Below, piece after piece: positions 8,739-16,450 of a stretch of DNA of 64,000 nucleotides; position 1 is the first letter of the stretch; each line of letters starts with the position of its first letter. Below the pieces are notes generated by a model. That model was not told where the DNA came from, made no database searches, and saw nothing but the letters and a program-made list of their open reading frames with translations. Made by a program: the position numbers and the translations under genes. The stretch spans positions 2,294,001 to 2,358,000 of the forward strand of contig NZ_CP107772.1 in NCBI RefSeq assembly GCF_036345155.1, in the 5' to 3' direction. Origin of the DNA: Streptomyces sp. NBC_00582 (GTDB lineage: Bacteria > Actinomycetota > Actinomycetes > Streptomycetales > Streptomycetaceae).

Positions 8739-9893
8739 TCAGGTCAGGAAGTCCCGGGCGATGTGCTCCGCCACGCGTTCCAGGATGGGGCCCGCGTCCG
8801 TGATGCAGAGGGAGACGTCCGGTTCGAGCTCCGTCAGGGGGTAGGCGCGGCGGATTCCGGCGCGGCCCAGGGCCTGCGGGGGGAGGGCGAGGCGACCGCA
8901 GACCGCGACGACCTCCTTGCCGGCCGCGCGGGCGGCCGCCGCGACGCCGGCGGGGGCCTTGCCGTGCAGGGTCTGGGCGTCCAGGGAGCCCTCGCCGGTG
9001 ATCACCAGGTCCGCCCGTTCCAGGGACGGGGCGAAGCCCAGGACGTCGAGCATCACCTCGATGCCGGCCCGGAACCGGGCGCCCAGCAGCAGGGCGCCGT
9101 AGCCGATGCCGCCCGCCGCGCCGGCGCCCGGCGCGGTCGCGTGGGCGGCGGCCTTCGGGCCCAGCTCGGCCTCCAGCACCCGCGCGTAGTGCGCGAGCGC
9201 CGCGTCCAGTGCCTCCACGTCGTCCGGGGAGGCGCCCTTCTGCGGCCCGTACACCGCCGGGGCGCCCTTCGGGCCGGTCAGCGGGTTGTCGACGTCGCTG
9301 GCGAGGACCAGCTCCACGGAGGACAGCCGCGGGTCGAGGCCGGACAGGTCGGCGCGGACCAGGTTCGCGAGTCCGCCGCCGCCCGGCGCCACCGGCTCGC
9401 CGTCCTCGTCCAGGAACCGCGCCCCGAGCGCGGACAGCATGCCCGCGCCGCCGTCGGTGGTCGCGCTGCCGCCGACCCCGAACACGATCGTGCGCGCTCC
9501 CGCGTCCAGCGCGGCGCGCAGCAGCTCTCCGGAGCCGTACGTGGAGGCCGTCAGCGGGGCGAAGACACCGGCCGGGAGCCGCTGCAGACCGCTCGCCTCC
9601 GCCATCTCCACCACGGCGGTGTCGCCGCGCAGCGCGAACGCGGCGGTGACCTCGTCCCCGAGAGGGCCGGCGACCCGTACCTCCCGGCGTTCGAACCCGG
9701 CCGCGACCGCCGCGTCGACCGTGCCGTCGCCTCCGTCGGCGACCGGCAGGGCCTCCACCTCGACGTCGGGCACGACCCGGCGCAGCCCGGCCGACACCCG
9801 CTCCGCGACCTGTACGGCCGTCAGCGACCCCTTGAACTTGTCCGCGGCCACGAGCACCCGTCGTCGGGTGCCCTGCGTTGCAGCGTCCGCCAC
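8739..9893 (-). CDS. Glycerate kinase (type 1 family)
   Basis: Phosphorylates D-glycerate with ATP, linking glyoxylate or serine breakdown to glycolysis. The 384-residue product shows the family signature: RRVLVAADKFKGSLTAVQVAE at the N-terminus, TASTYGSGELL in the middle and GGSATTDGGAGMLSALGA as the glycine-rich loop. GTG 9893 was chosen because the conserved start VAADKFKGS follows directly and AGGGG lies upstream; the longer frame to 10232 runs through the neighbouring gene. Glyoxylate made by the ethylmalonyl-CoA operon could feed this enzyme through tartronate semialdehyde, but no such genes lie between them. Confidence 0.88.
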   Translation of the reverse strand: MADAATQGTRRRVLVAADKFKGSLTAVQVAERVSAGLRRVVPDVEVEALPVADGGDGTVDAAVAAGFERREVRVAGPLGDEVTAAFALRGDTAVVEMAEASGLQRLPAGVFAPLTASTYGSGELLRAALDAGARTIVFGVGGSATTDGGAGMLSALGARFLDEDGEPVAPGGGGLANLVRADLSGLDPRLSSVELVLASDVDNPLTGPKGAPAVYGPQKGASPDDVEALDAALAHYARVLEAELGPKAAAHATAPGAGAAGGIGYGALLLGARFRAGIEVMLDVLGFAPSLERADLVITGEGSLDAQTLHGKAPAGVAAAARAAGKEVVAVCGRLALPPQALGRAGIRRAYPLTELEPDVSLCITDAGPILERVAEHIARDFLT

Positions 9894-10095
9894 CGTTCCA
9901 TCCCCTTGCTCTCCGGGCCCCGCGCACGTCAGGGGCCAGTCGCGCCGCTGTGACCTTAACCGGAGGACGCCCCCGCCGTCATGCGTTGCCCGCACCCTGG
10001 AACAGCCTGAGGACCGGCTGTGCGAACCGCGCGGAAGACGGGTGGGGACCGGCGAAAGCCGCGCGCGGGCCCCCGGAATCGGGTAGACCGGAGCC

Positions 10096-11175
10096 ATGAC
10101 CCCCATGGGGACTCCCGAGGGCACCGGGCCCGCCCTCGCCGACCGTGTGCACGGCGGCTGGCTCGGCCGTATCGCCGGCAACATGCTCGGCAAACCCGTC
10201 GAACAGGGCGAGGTGTGGACCCGCGACCGCATCGACGGCTATCTGCGCCGCGCGGACGCGCTCCCGCTCACCGACTACCTGCCCGAACCGCCCACCGAGG
10301 AGGACCGCCGACGGCTGCGGCCCGAGTGGCGGAGCTGTGTGCGCGGGCGGGTCCACGGCAGTTGCCGCGACGACGACATCGACTACGCGATCCTCGGCCT
10401 CGACCTGCTGGAGACCCACGGGTTCGACTTCACCACCGAGGCGGTCGGCGACCTGTGGCTGCTGCGGCTGCCGTATCTGCAGACGTTCACCGCCGAGCGC
10501 GCCGCGTACCGCAACCTCGCCAACGGCATCAGACCGCCGCTGACGGCGACGTACGACAATCCGTACCAGGAGTGGATCGGCGCCCTCATCCGCGCCGACG
10601 TCTTCGGCTGGACCTGCCCGGGTGCCCCGCACCGGGCGGCCTCCCTCGCCCGCCGGGACGCGGTGCTCTCGCACACCGGGAACGGGGTCTACGGCGCCAT
10701 GTGGTCGGCGGCGCTGATCGCGGCGGCGTTCACCGCGCCGAGCGTGCGCGGCGCGGTCGAGGAGGCGCTGGGCGTCGTCCCCGCGAGCTGCCGCCTCGCC
10801 CGGACCGTGCGCCGGGTCACGGCCCTCCACGACGCGGGCCTGGCCTGGGAGGACACGCTGGCCACCCTGACCGACGAGACGGCCGGCCTCGGCTGGATCC
10901 ACACCGTCCCGAACGCCGCCGTCCTCACCGCGGGCCTCCTCTACGGCGACGGCGACTTCACTCGCACCATCGCCCTCACCGTCCGCGGCGGCCTGGACAC
11001 CGACTCCAACGGCGCCACGGCCGGCTCGGTGGCCGGCGTGCTGACCGGCGCACGGGCGATCCCGGCCCGCTGGACGGAGCCCCTGCAGGACACCGTGCAC
11101 AGCGCGGTGTTCGGCTTCGACGGGGTCCACATCAGCGAACTGGCGGAGCGGACGGTGAGACTGGCGGAGACGTAG
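10096..11175 (+). CDS. ADP-ribosylglycohydrolase family protein
   Basis: A 359-residue protein of the DraG/ARH family, which removes ADP-ribose from proteins or nucleic-acid adducts using Mg ions. The metal motifs are present: SCRDDDIDYAILG near residues 93-105 and GGLDTDSNGATAGSVAG near residue 300. The N-terminal GGWLGRIAGNMLGKPVE is also typical. The start ATG follows CGGAG. The 125 bp to the Nudix gene hold nothing I recognise. With the Nudix hydrolase and the sirtuin nearby, this may be part of ADP-ribose turnover; no ADP-ribosyltransferase is visible in the window. Confidence 0.88.
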   Translation: MTPMGTPEGTGPALADRVHGGWLGRIAGNMLGKPVEQGEVWTRDRIDGYLRRADALPLTDYLPEPPTEEDRRRLRPEWRSCVRGRVHGSCRDDDIDYAILGLDLLETHGFDFTTEAVGDLWLLRLPYLQTFTAERAAYRNLANGIRPPLTATYDNPYQEWIGALIRADVFGWTCPGAPHRAASLARRDAVLSHTGNGVYGAMWSAALIAAAFTAPSVRGAVEEALGVVPASCRLARTVRRVTALHDAGLAWEDTLATLTDETAGLGWIHTVPNAAVLTAGLLYGDGDFTRTIALTVRGGLDTDSNGATAGSVAGVLTGARAIPARWTEPLQDTVHSAVFGFDGVHISELAERTVRLAET

Positions 11176-11300
11176 GGGAACGGAAGCCTCGGGGGCGTGC
11201 GGGAGTGCGGTGGGGCGTGCGAGGGCGCAGGGGCGCTCGGGCCGGGCGCGCGTCGTGCTCGGCGCGCGAAAGGGCCGGGAGACCTGGATACCCTGCTGGG

Positions 11301-11801
11301 ATGACTGCTTCCAGCGCCTCCGACTTCGCCGCGTACGTCGCCACCCTGCCCCGCGTCCTGGCCGGCGCCGCCGCCCTCTTCCGGGACGCGCGGGGACGGG
11401 TCCTGCTCGTCGAGCCGAACTACCGCGACGGCTGGGCGCTGCCGGGCGGCACCATCGAGTCCGACCGGAACGAGACGCCTCGCGAGGGTGCGCGCCGCGA
11501 GACGCTGGAGGAGATCGGCCTCGACCGTCCGCTCGGCCGGCTGCTCGCGGTGGACTGGTCGGTCGGGCCGGGCCGGCCGCCGCTGGTGGCGTACCTCTAC
11601 GACGGCGGGGTCCTCGACGAGGACGACCTCAAGGCGATCCGGCTCCAGGAGGAAGAGCTGCTGTCCTGGCGGCTCGTACCGCGCGAGGACCTCACCGCCC
11701 ACCTCCTGGGCGCCCTCGGCCACCGCGTCCTCGCCGCACTGGACACCCTCACTGACGGCTCGGGCCCGGTCGAGCTGGAGAACGGCCGCCGGGTGGACTG
11801 A
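11301..11801 (+). CDS. Nudix hydrolase
   Basis: A 166-residue Nudix protein that probably cleaves a nucleoside-diphosphate-linked substrate. The Nudix box runs GGTIESDRNETP-REGARRETLEEIGL: the REx2EEIG helix is intact, but two extra residues separate the glycine from the first box glutamate compared with the standard G-x5-E spacing. The LALPGG-like strand (WALPGG) precedes it. Because the neighbour is an ADP-ribosylglycohydrolase, ADP-ribose is a reasonable but unproven substrate. The gene converges on the small minus-strand gene at 11833. Confidence 0.85.
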   Translation: MTASSASDFAAYVATLPRVLAGAAALFRDARGRVLLVEPNYRDGWALPGGTIESDRNETPREGARRETLEEIGLDRPLGRLLAVDWSVGPGRPPLVAYLYDGGVLDEDDLKAIRLQEEELLSWRLVPREDLTAHLLGALGHRVLAALDTLTDGSGPVELENGRRVD

Positions 11802-11832
11802 CCGGCCCTCGGGGGCGCGGGAGGGCTGCGGG

Positions 11833-12033
11833 TCAGCCCTCGGTGGCGCGCGGCTCGGCGTCGACCTCGCGCAGCGCCTCGTCGCGCGCGGCGACCCGGG
11901 CCTCGGTGCGGTGGCCGCGCTCGATGTAGTCGCGGACGACGAGTTCGACGGCGTCCTGGGGGCTGCCGACCCCGGAGAGGACCATGACCTCGACGACGAG
12001 CTCGGCGGGGAGGGAGACGGTGACCTTGGCCAT
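11833..12033 (-). CDS. Small VapB/ribbon-helix-helix-like protein
   Basis: A 66-residue protein beginning MAKVTVSLPAELVVEVM, a pattern seen in VapB-type antitoxins and other ribbon-helix-helix proteins. The rest (GSPQDAVELVVRDYIERG) fits the two helices of such a domain. No toxin gene lies next to it: upstream is an insertion sequence and downstream the converging Nudix gene, so it is either a solitary regulator or an orphan antitoxin. The ribosome-binding site is weak. A longer reading starting at an upstream ATG is possible but lacks support. Confidence 0.6.
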   Translation of the reverse strand: MAKVTVSLPAELVVEVMVLSGVGSPQDAVELVVRDYIERGHRTEARVAARDEALREVDAEPRATEG

Positions 12034-12231
12034 GCAGGGACGGTAACAGGCGGAGCCCGGGCCCGGGAGCGGTCGGCGGACAACAAGGAGACAACAACGG
12101 GCGTCGACAGGGCGCGCGGTGTGCGTCATGATCGCCCGGCGGCGCTCCTGTGCGTCATGGTCGAGACGCGGCCCGGTGGGGTGAGCGCGTCCGTCGACCC
12201 CGCGGGAGTGGTCGGCCGGACACGGCCTAGT

Positions 12232-13283
12232 TGTATTGATCACGAGCGTTGTTGACACTGGCGGGTCTTGAACATGGCGAAGACCTCCGATGTGGTGGAG
12301 CTGTCTAAGAACACACCGCACGGAGGTCTTCGTGTCCCACCGTAATGCCCGGCTGACCGTTCACGGCAGGCGGCTGCTCGTCGAGCGTGTCCGTTCGGGC
12401 CGCCCCGTCGCGCATGTCGCGGCCGAGATGGGCATCTCACGTGTCACGGCCCACAAGTGGATGCGCCGCTGGCAAGCGGAGGGCGAACAGGGGCTGCACG
12501 ACCGCCCCAGCCGTCCACTGACGACACCCCACCGCACGGCGGCAGCCGTGGAGGCCCGGGTGTGCCGGCTGCGCCAGGACCGCAAACTCGGCCCCGCCCG
12601 CCTCGGCCCCGTCCTGGGACTGCCCGCCTCGACCGTGCACCGCATCCTGGTCCGCCACGGCCTGAACCGGCTTGCCTTCCTCGACCGGCCCACCGGCCAG
12701 GTCATCCGCCGCTACGAACGCGACCGACCCGGCGAACTCATCCACGTCGACGTCAAGAAACTCGGCCGCATCCCCGACGGCGGCGGCCACAAGGTCCTGG
12801 GCCGCCAGGCCGGCCGCGCCCGCCGCAGCAGCGTGGGCTTCGACTACGTCCACTCAGCCATCGACGACCACAGCCGCCTCGCCTACAGCGAGATCCACCG
12901 CGACGAGAAAGTCGCCACCTGCGCCGGCTTCCTCACCCGCGCGGCCGCCTTCTTCCACGCCCACGGCATCACCCGCATCGAACGCGTGCTCACCGACAAC
13001 GCCTGGGCCTACCGCAAGGGCCTGGCCTGGAAGCAGGTGCTCATCGAGATCGGCGCGACCGGCAAGCTGACTCGCGCCTACCGCCCGCAGACCAACGGCA
13101 AGGTCGAACGCTTCAACCGCACCCTGCTCGACGAGTGGGCCTACCTGCGGCCTTTCACCAGCAACGACGAACGCACCGCAGCCCTGGCCGACTTCCTCCA
13201 CACCTACAACTACCATCGCTGCCACACCGCACTCGGAGGCCAGCCACCCATCACCCGAGTCAACAACCCTGCGGGTCAATACA
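12232..13283 (+). mobile_element. IS481-family insertion sequence, intact, 1052 bp
   Basis: The ends are TG...CA and form an imperfect inverted repeat: TGTATTGATCACGAGC at the left (12232 on) and the complement of 13259-13283 at the right agree at 20 of 25 positions. A perfect 6-bp direct repeat, CCTAGT, flanks the element at 12226-12231 and 13284-13289, which is the target duplication. One transposase gene fills it. Intact ends, an open transposase and an exact duplication suggest a recent insertion. Confidence 0.9.
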
Positions 13284-13288
13284 CCTAG
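12332..13288 (+). CDS. IS481-family transposase
   Basis: A 318-residue DDE transposase. N-terminal helix-turn-helix regions (PVAHVAAEMGISRVTAHKWMRRW) bind the ends; the integrase core shows the triad as ELIHVDVKKLG, RVLTDNAWAY and NGKVERFNRTLLDEW. GTG 12332 follows GGAGG (12322-12326). The frame reads through the right end of the element: the last codon uses the final base of the IS and the stop TAG (13286-13288) lies wholly inside the target duplication CCTAGT. Confidence 0.93.
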   Translation: MSHRNARLTVHGRRLLVERVRSGRPVAHVAAEMGISRVTAHKWMRRWQAEGEQGLHDRPSRPLTTPHRTAAAVEARVCRLRQDRKLGPARLGPVLGLPASTVHRILVRHGLNRLAFLDRPTGQVIRRYERDRPGELIHVDVKKLGRIPDGGGHKVLGRQAGRARRSSVGFDYVHSAIDDHSRLAYSEIHRDEKVATCAGFLTRAAAFFHAHGITRIERVLTDNAWAYRKGLAWKQVLIEIGATGKLTRAYRPQTNGKVERFNRTLLDEWAYLRPFTSNDERTAALADFLHTYNYHRCHTALGGQPPITRVNNPAGQYT

Positions 13289-13344
13289 TCTGTTGCCCCC
13301 TGAACAGCTTTTCGAAGCCCGGCACTTGGAAAAGGTGACGCGCG

Positions 13345-15141
13345 ATGTCGCTGAGCCCCGGCGATCCGGAATCCATGGGCGGCTATGCGCTGGTCGACCG
13401 GCTCGGCAGCGGCGGCATGGGCGTCGTCTATCTGGGGCGTTCGGACTCGGGGCGGCAGGTCGCGGTGAAGGTCGTGCACCCGCCGTACGCGCAGGACCAG
13501 GAGTTCCGCACCCGCTTCCGGCAGGAGGTGGCGGCGGCCCGCCGGGTCAGCGGGGCGTTCACGGCCCCGGTGGTGGACGCGGATCCGGACGGCGCGCAGC
13601 CGTGGATGGCGACCCTGTACGTCCCGGGCCGCACCCTGTCGGACGTCGTGGCCCAGGACGGCCCGCTGCGCGGACGGGCGTTGCGCGTGCTCGCGCTGGG
13701 GCTCGTCGAGGCGCTGCGGGACATCCACCGGGCGGGTGTGGTGCACCGTGATCTGAAGCCGAGCAACGTTCTGATGGCCGAGGACGGGCCCCGGGTCATC
13801 GACTTCGGCATCTCGCACGCCGTCGACAACGAGGCTCTCACCATGACCGGCCGGCTGATCGGCACCCCGCCCTTCATGTCGCCGGAGCAGTTCACCGCGC
13901 CGCGCGAGGTCACCGGCGCCTCGGACGTCTTCTCGCTGGGGTCGCTGCTGGTCTACGCGGCCACCGGCAACCGCCCGTTCGACGGCAGCAGCCCGTACCT
14001 GACCGGTTATCAGGTGATGTACGAGGCGCCCGACCTGGACGGGGTCGTCGAACCGCTGCGGAGCGTCGCCCGACGCTGTCTGGACAAGGACCCGGCGGCC
14101 CGGCCCGAGCTCGGTGAACTGCGCGACATGCTGCGGGCGCTGCCGGACTCCGACGTGGTGGCCGAACCGGTCACGCCGGTGGCGGATCCCGTCGAGCCCG
14201 CGGGGCGTGACGCCGGGGCGGTGAACCGTGGGGGTTCCGGACGTCGGAGGCGGCGCGTCCTCGTCGGTCTCGCGGCGGTCCTCGCCGTCACCGGGCTGAG
14301 CATCGTGGCGGTGAGAGGCGGATCGGCCGTGCTGAACGCGGCCTCCCCCTCGCCCACCGCGCCCCCGGTCGGCGCCGGCGCGTCCCCCACCCGGTCGCCG
14401 GCATCCCCCTCGGCGTCCGCGTCCCGCGCCACGGTGACGCCGCCGCCGAAGCACGTGCCGTGGGACTACCAGATCGGCGGCGCGTACGCCCCGGCGGCCG
14501 GCGTGCGGGTGGTGAGCCGCAGCCATGAGAGCGCCCCCGTGCCCGGGCTCTACACCATCTGCAACATCAACGCCTTCCAGGCGCAGGAGGGCGCGGAGGC
14601 CGAGTGGGACTCCGACCTGCTGCTGCGCGACGCCGACGGGAAGGTCGTCTACGACAAGGACTGGAACGAGGCGATCCTGGACATCCGCACGGACGCCAAG
14701 CGCCGGCGCATCGCCGCCGTGCTGAACACCTGGATCGACGGGTGCGCGGCCAAGGGCTACCAGGCCGTCGAGCCCGACAACTACGACACCTTCACCCGCT
14801 ACCCGGACCGCCTCACGGGCGACCAGGCCGAGGCGCTGATGAAGCTGCTGGCCGCGCACGCCCACGCCGACGGACTGGCCATCGCCCAGAAGAACACCGT
14901 CGAGCTGGTGTCCGACCGGGCGGCCGTGGGCCTGGACTTCGCCGTGGTGGAGGAGTGCGCCGAGTACGACGAGTGCGGCGCGTTCGCCGAGGCGTTCGAC
15001 GACAACGTGCTCGTGGTCGAGTACACGGCGAAGGGCATGGCGCAGGCGTGCTCCGGCTGGGGCGGCACCCTCAGCGTCGTCCGCCGTGACCAGTTGGTCG
15101 TGCCCAAGGGGACGAGCGGGTACGTCCACCAGACCTGTTGA
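13345..15141 (+). CDS. Membrane Ser/Thr protein kinase with extracellular GH114-like domain
   Basis: A 598-residue PASTA-less Hanks-type kinase joined to a glycosidase-like ectodomain. The kinase (about 14-275) is complete: GSGGMGVVY loop, K42, HRDLKPSN with D136 and DFG with D153. An Arg-rich stop (GRRRRR near 298) precedes one membrane span (about 304-322), then a Ser/Pro/Thr linker, then residues 371-598 resembling the endo-alpha-1,4-polygalactosaminidase family (GH114/TM1410): YTICNINAFQ, AVEPDNYDTF, GLAIAQKN and VEECAEYDEC match its conserved blocks. The domain order suggests a sugar-sensing or cell-wall-acting receptor. ATG 13345 has AAGGTG upstream. An IS element ends only 55 bp upstream, so its native promoter region is split. 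Confidence 0.85.
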   Translation: MSLSPGDPESMGGYALVDRLGSGGMGVVYLGRSDSGRQVAVKVVHPPYAQDQEFRTRFRQEVAAARRVSGAFTAPVVDADPDGAQPWMATLYVPGRTLSDVVAQDGPLRGRALRVLALGLVEALRDIHRAGVVHRDLKPSNVLMAEDGPRVIDFGISHAVDNEALTMTGRLIGTPPFMSPEQFTAPREVTGASDVFSLGSLLVYAATGNRPFDGSSPYLTGYQVMYEAPDLDGVVEPLRSVARRCLDKDPAARPELGELRDMLRALPDSDVVAEPVTPVADPVEPAGRDAGAVNRGGSGRRRRRVLVGLAAVLAVTGLSIVAVRGGSAVLNAASPSPTAPPVGAGASPTRSPASPSASASRATVTPPPKHVPWDYQIGGAYAPAAGVRVVSRSHESAPVPGLYTICNINAFQAQEGAEAEWDSDLLLRDADGKVVYDKDWNEAILDIRTDAKRRRIAAVLNTWIDGCAAKGYQAVEPDNYDTFTRYPDRLTGDQAEALMKLLAAHAHADGLAIAQKNTVELVSDRAAVGLDFAVVEECAEYDECGAFAEAFDDNVLVVEYTAKGMAQACSGWGGTLSVVRRDQLVVPKGTSGYVHQTC

Positions 15142-15204
15142 GGCCCGGCCGGGGTGCCGGATATCCGTTCGCCCCGGAGCTCTCGGGCGCCCTACGCTCG
15201 GCCC

Positions 15205-15939
15205 ATGAACAGGCCACTCGTCGCCCTCCTCAGCGGTGCGGGCATCTCCACCGACTCCGGGATCCCCGACTACCGCGGCCCGAACGGGCTGTGGCGGCGG
15301 GATCCCGAGGCCGAGAAGCTCGTCACGTACGAGTACTACATGCGGGATCCGGAGATCCGGCGGCGGTCGTGGCAGATGCGGCGCGCGACCGGGGCGCTGC
15401 GGGCCGAGCCGAACGCGGCGCACCTCGCCGTCGCCGAGCTGGAGAGGTCCGGGATCCCGGTCAGGGTGATCACCCAGAACGTGGACGGGCTGCACCAGCG
15501 CGCGGGCATGCCCGACCGCAAGGTCCTCGAGCTGCACGGCAGCGCGCACGCTGTGGTGTGCACCGGGTGTCATGCCCGGGGGCCGATGCGGGACGCCCTC
15601 GCCCGGGTGGAGGCCGGTGAGGAGGACCCGCCCTGTCTGCGGTGCGGCGGGATCCTCAAGTCGGCCACCGTCATGTTCGGCGAGCGGCTCGACCCGGTGG
15701 TCCTCGGCGACGCGCTCGCGATCTCCAAGGCCTGCACGGTGTTCCTCGCCGTCGGCACCACCCTTCAGGTGCAGCCCGCCGCGGGCCTCGCCGGGGTCGC
15801 CGCCGACCACGGGGCCCGCCTGATCATCGTGAACGCCGAGCCGACCCCGTACGACGAGATCGCCGACGAGGTCGTCCGCGAGCCCATCGGCACCGCCCTG
15901 CCCCGCCTGCTGCGGGAGCTGGCCGCGCCGGCCCTCTGA
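15205..15939 (+). CDS. Sir2-family NAD-dependent protein deacetylase (sirtuin)
   Basis: Removes acyl groups from lysines using NAD, releasing nicotinamide and O-acyl-ADP-ribose. The 244-residue product is a single sirtuin domain: GAGISTDSGIPDYRG for NAD binding, TQNVDGLHQRAG, ELHGS with the catalytic His, and two zinc Cys pairs (CTGC and CLRC). ATG 15205 starts directly before the first conserved strand; an earlier in-frame ATG at 15154 would add an unrelated extension. It lies 63 bp after the kinase gene. The product O-acetyl-ADP-ribose links it by chemistry to the macrodomain protein at 44706. Confidence 0.92.
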   Translation: MNRPLVALLSGAGISTDSGIPDYRGPNGLWRRDPEAEKLVTYEYYMRDPEIRRRSWQMRRATGALRAEPNAAHLAVAELERSGIPVRVITQNVDGLHQRAGMPDRKVLELHGSAHAVVCTGCHARGPMRDALARVEAGEEDPPCLRCGGILKSATVMFGERLDPVVLGDALAISKACTVFLAVGTTLQVQPAAGLAGVAADHGARLIIVNAEPTPYDEIADEVVREPIGTALPRLLRELAAPAL

Positions 15940-15941
15940 GC

Positions 15942-16394
15942 TCAGTCTCCGAAGCGGGCGCGGGCCGTGTCGTGGGCCGTGCGCAGAAGCCGCAGGACCA
16001 GCTCCGTCGTCCTGTCGGCGGGGTCGACGACCGCGATCCAGCCGAGCCCGCCGTACACGGGGTGCGGCAGCACGGTGTCGGCGGCCGCGTGGTCGCGAGG
16101 ACGGGTGAGGGCGCGCGGGTCCTCCCCGGTCAGCTCGGCGAACGTCGGCCGGTCGACCTTGACGTTCACCCGCCAGCGGCCCGGCGCGTCGAGGCCGGAG
16201 GCGGTGTCGTCGGGGTAGTCCTTGGTGACGATCGTCCCGTACGGCTGACCGCGCCGCGGCATCCGGCCGTCGGGCGCGTAGTAGAAGAACGCGTCCCCCC
16301 AGGCGATCTCGGGAAGGTCGCCACCCGGGGCCGGGACGACCACGAGGGCACCCTCGAAGGAACGCACGGTCGCGATGATCTGCTCCATACTCAT
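15942..16394 (-). CDS. DUF6194-like protein
   Basis: A 150-residue soluble protein of unknown function. The sequence (MEQIIATVRSFEGALVVV, then WGDAFFYYAPDG and a C-terminal VDPADRTTELVLRLLRTAH) resembles the actinobacterial DUF6194 family, which has no assigned reaction. The start is ATG 16394 or ATG 16388. It is divergent from the MerR gene, with 56 bp between them containing a CAAG-TG-CTTG dyad at 16412-16421, and convergent with the sirtuin gene, whose stop is two bases away. Confidence 0.65.
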   Translation of the reverse strand: MSMEQIIATVRSFEGALVVVPAPGGDLPEIAWGDAFFYYAPDGRMPRRGQPYGTIVTKDYPDDTASGLDAPGRWRVNVKVDRPTFAELTGEDPRALTRPRDHAAADTVLPHPVYGGLGWIAVVDPADRTTELVLRLLRTAHDTARARFGD

Positions 16395-16450
16395 GGTTCG
16401 AGCATGACCTTCAAGTGCTTGTGTGGGGTTGGTCGCGGGGAGGGGAGCCG

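Noticed and set aside
10020..11300. Extension of the Nudix frame upstream through the ADP-ribosylglycohydrolase gene
   Set aside because: The upstream part is an out-of-frame Arg/Pro translation of the glycohydrolase; the Nudix protein starts at ATG 11301.
11833..12033. Complete toxin-antitoxin pair
   Set aside because: Only the VapB-like half is present; no PIN or other toxin frame lies on either side.
13345..15141. PASTA-type PknB kinase
   Set aside because: The extracellular part lacks PASTA repeats and instead matches GH114-like blocks.
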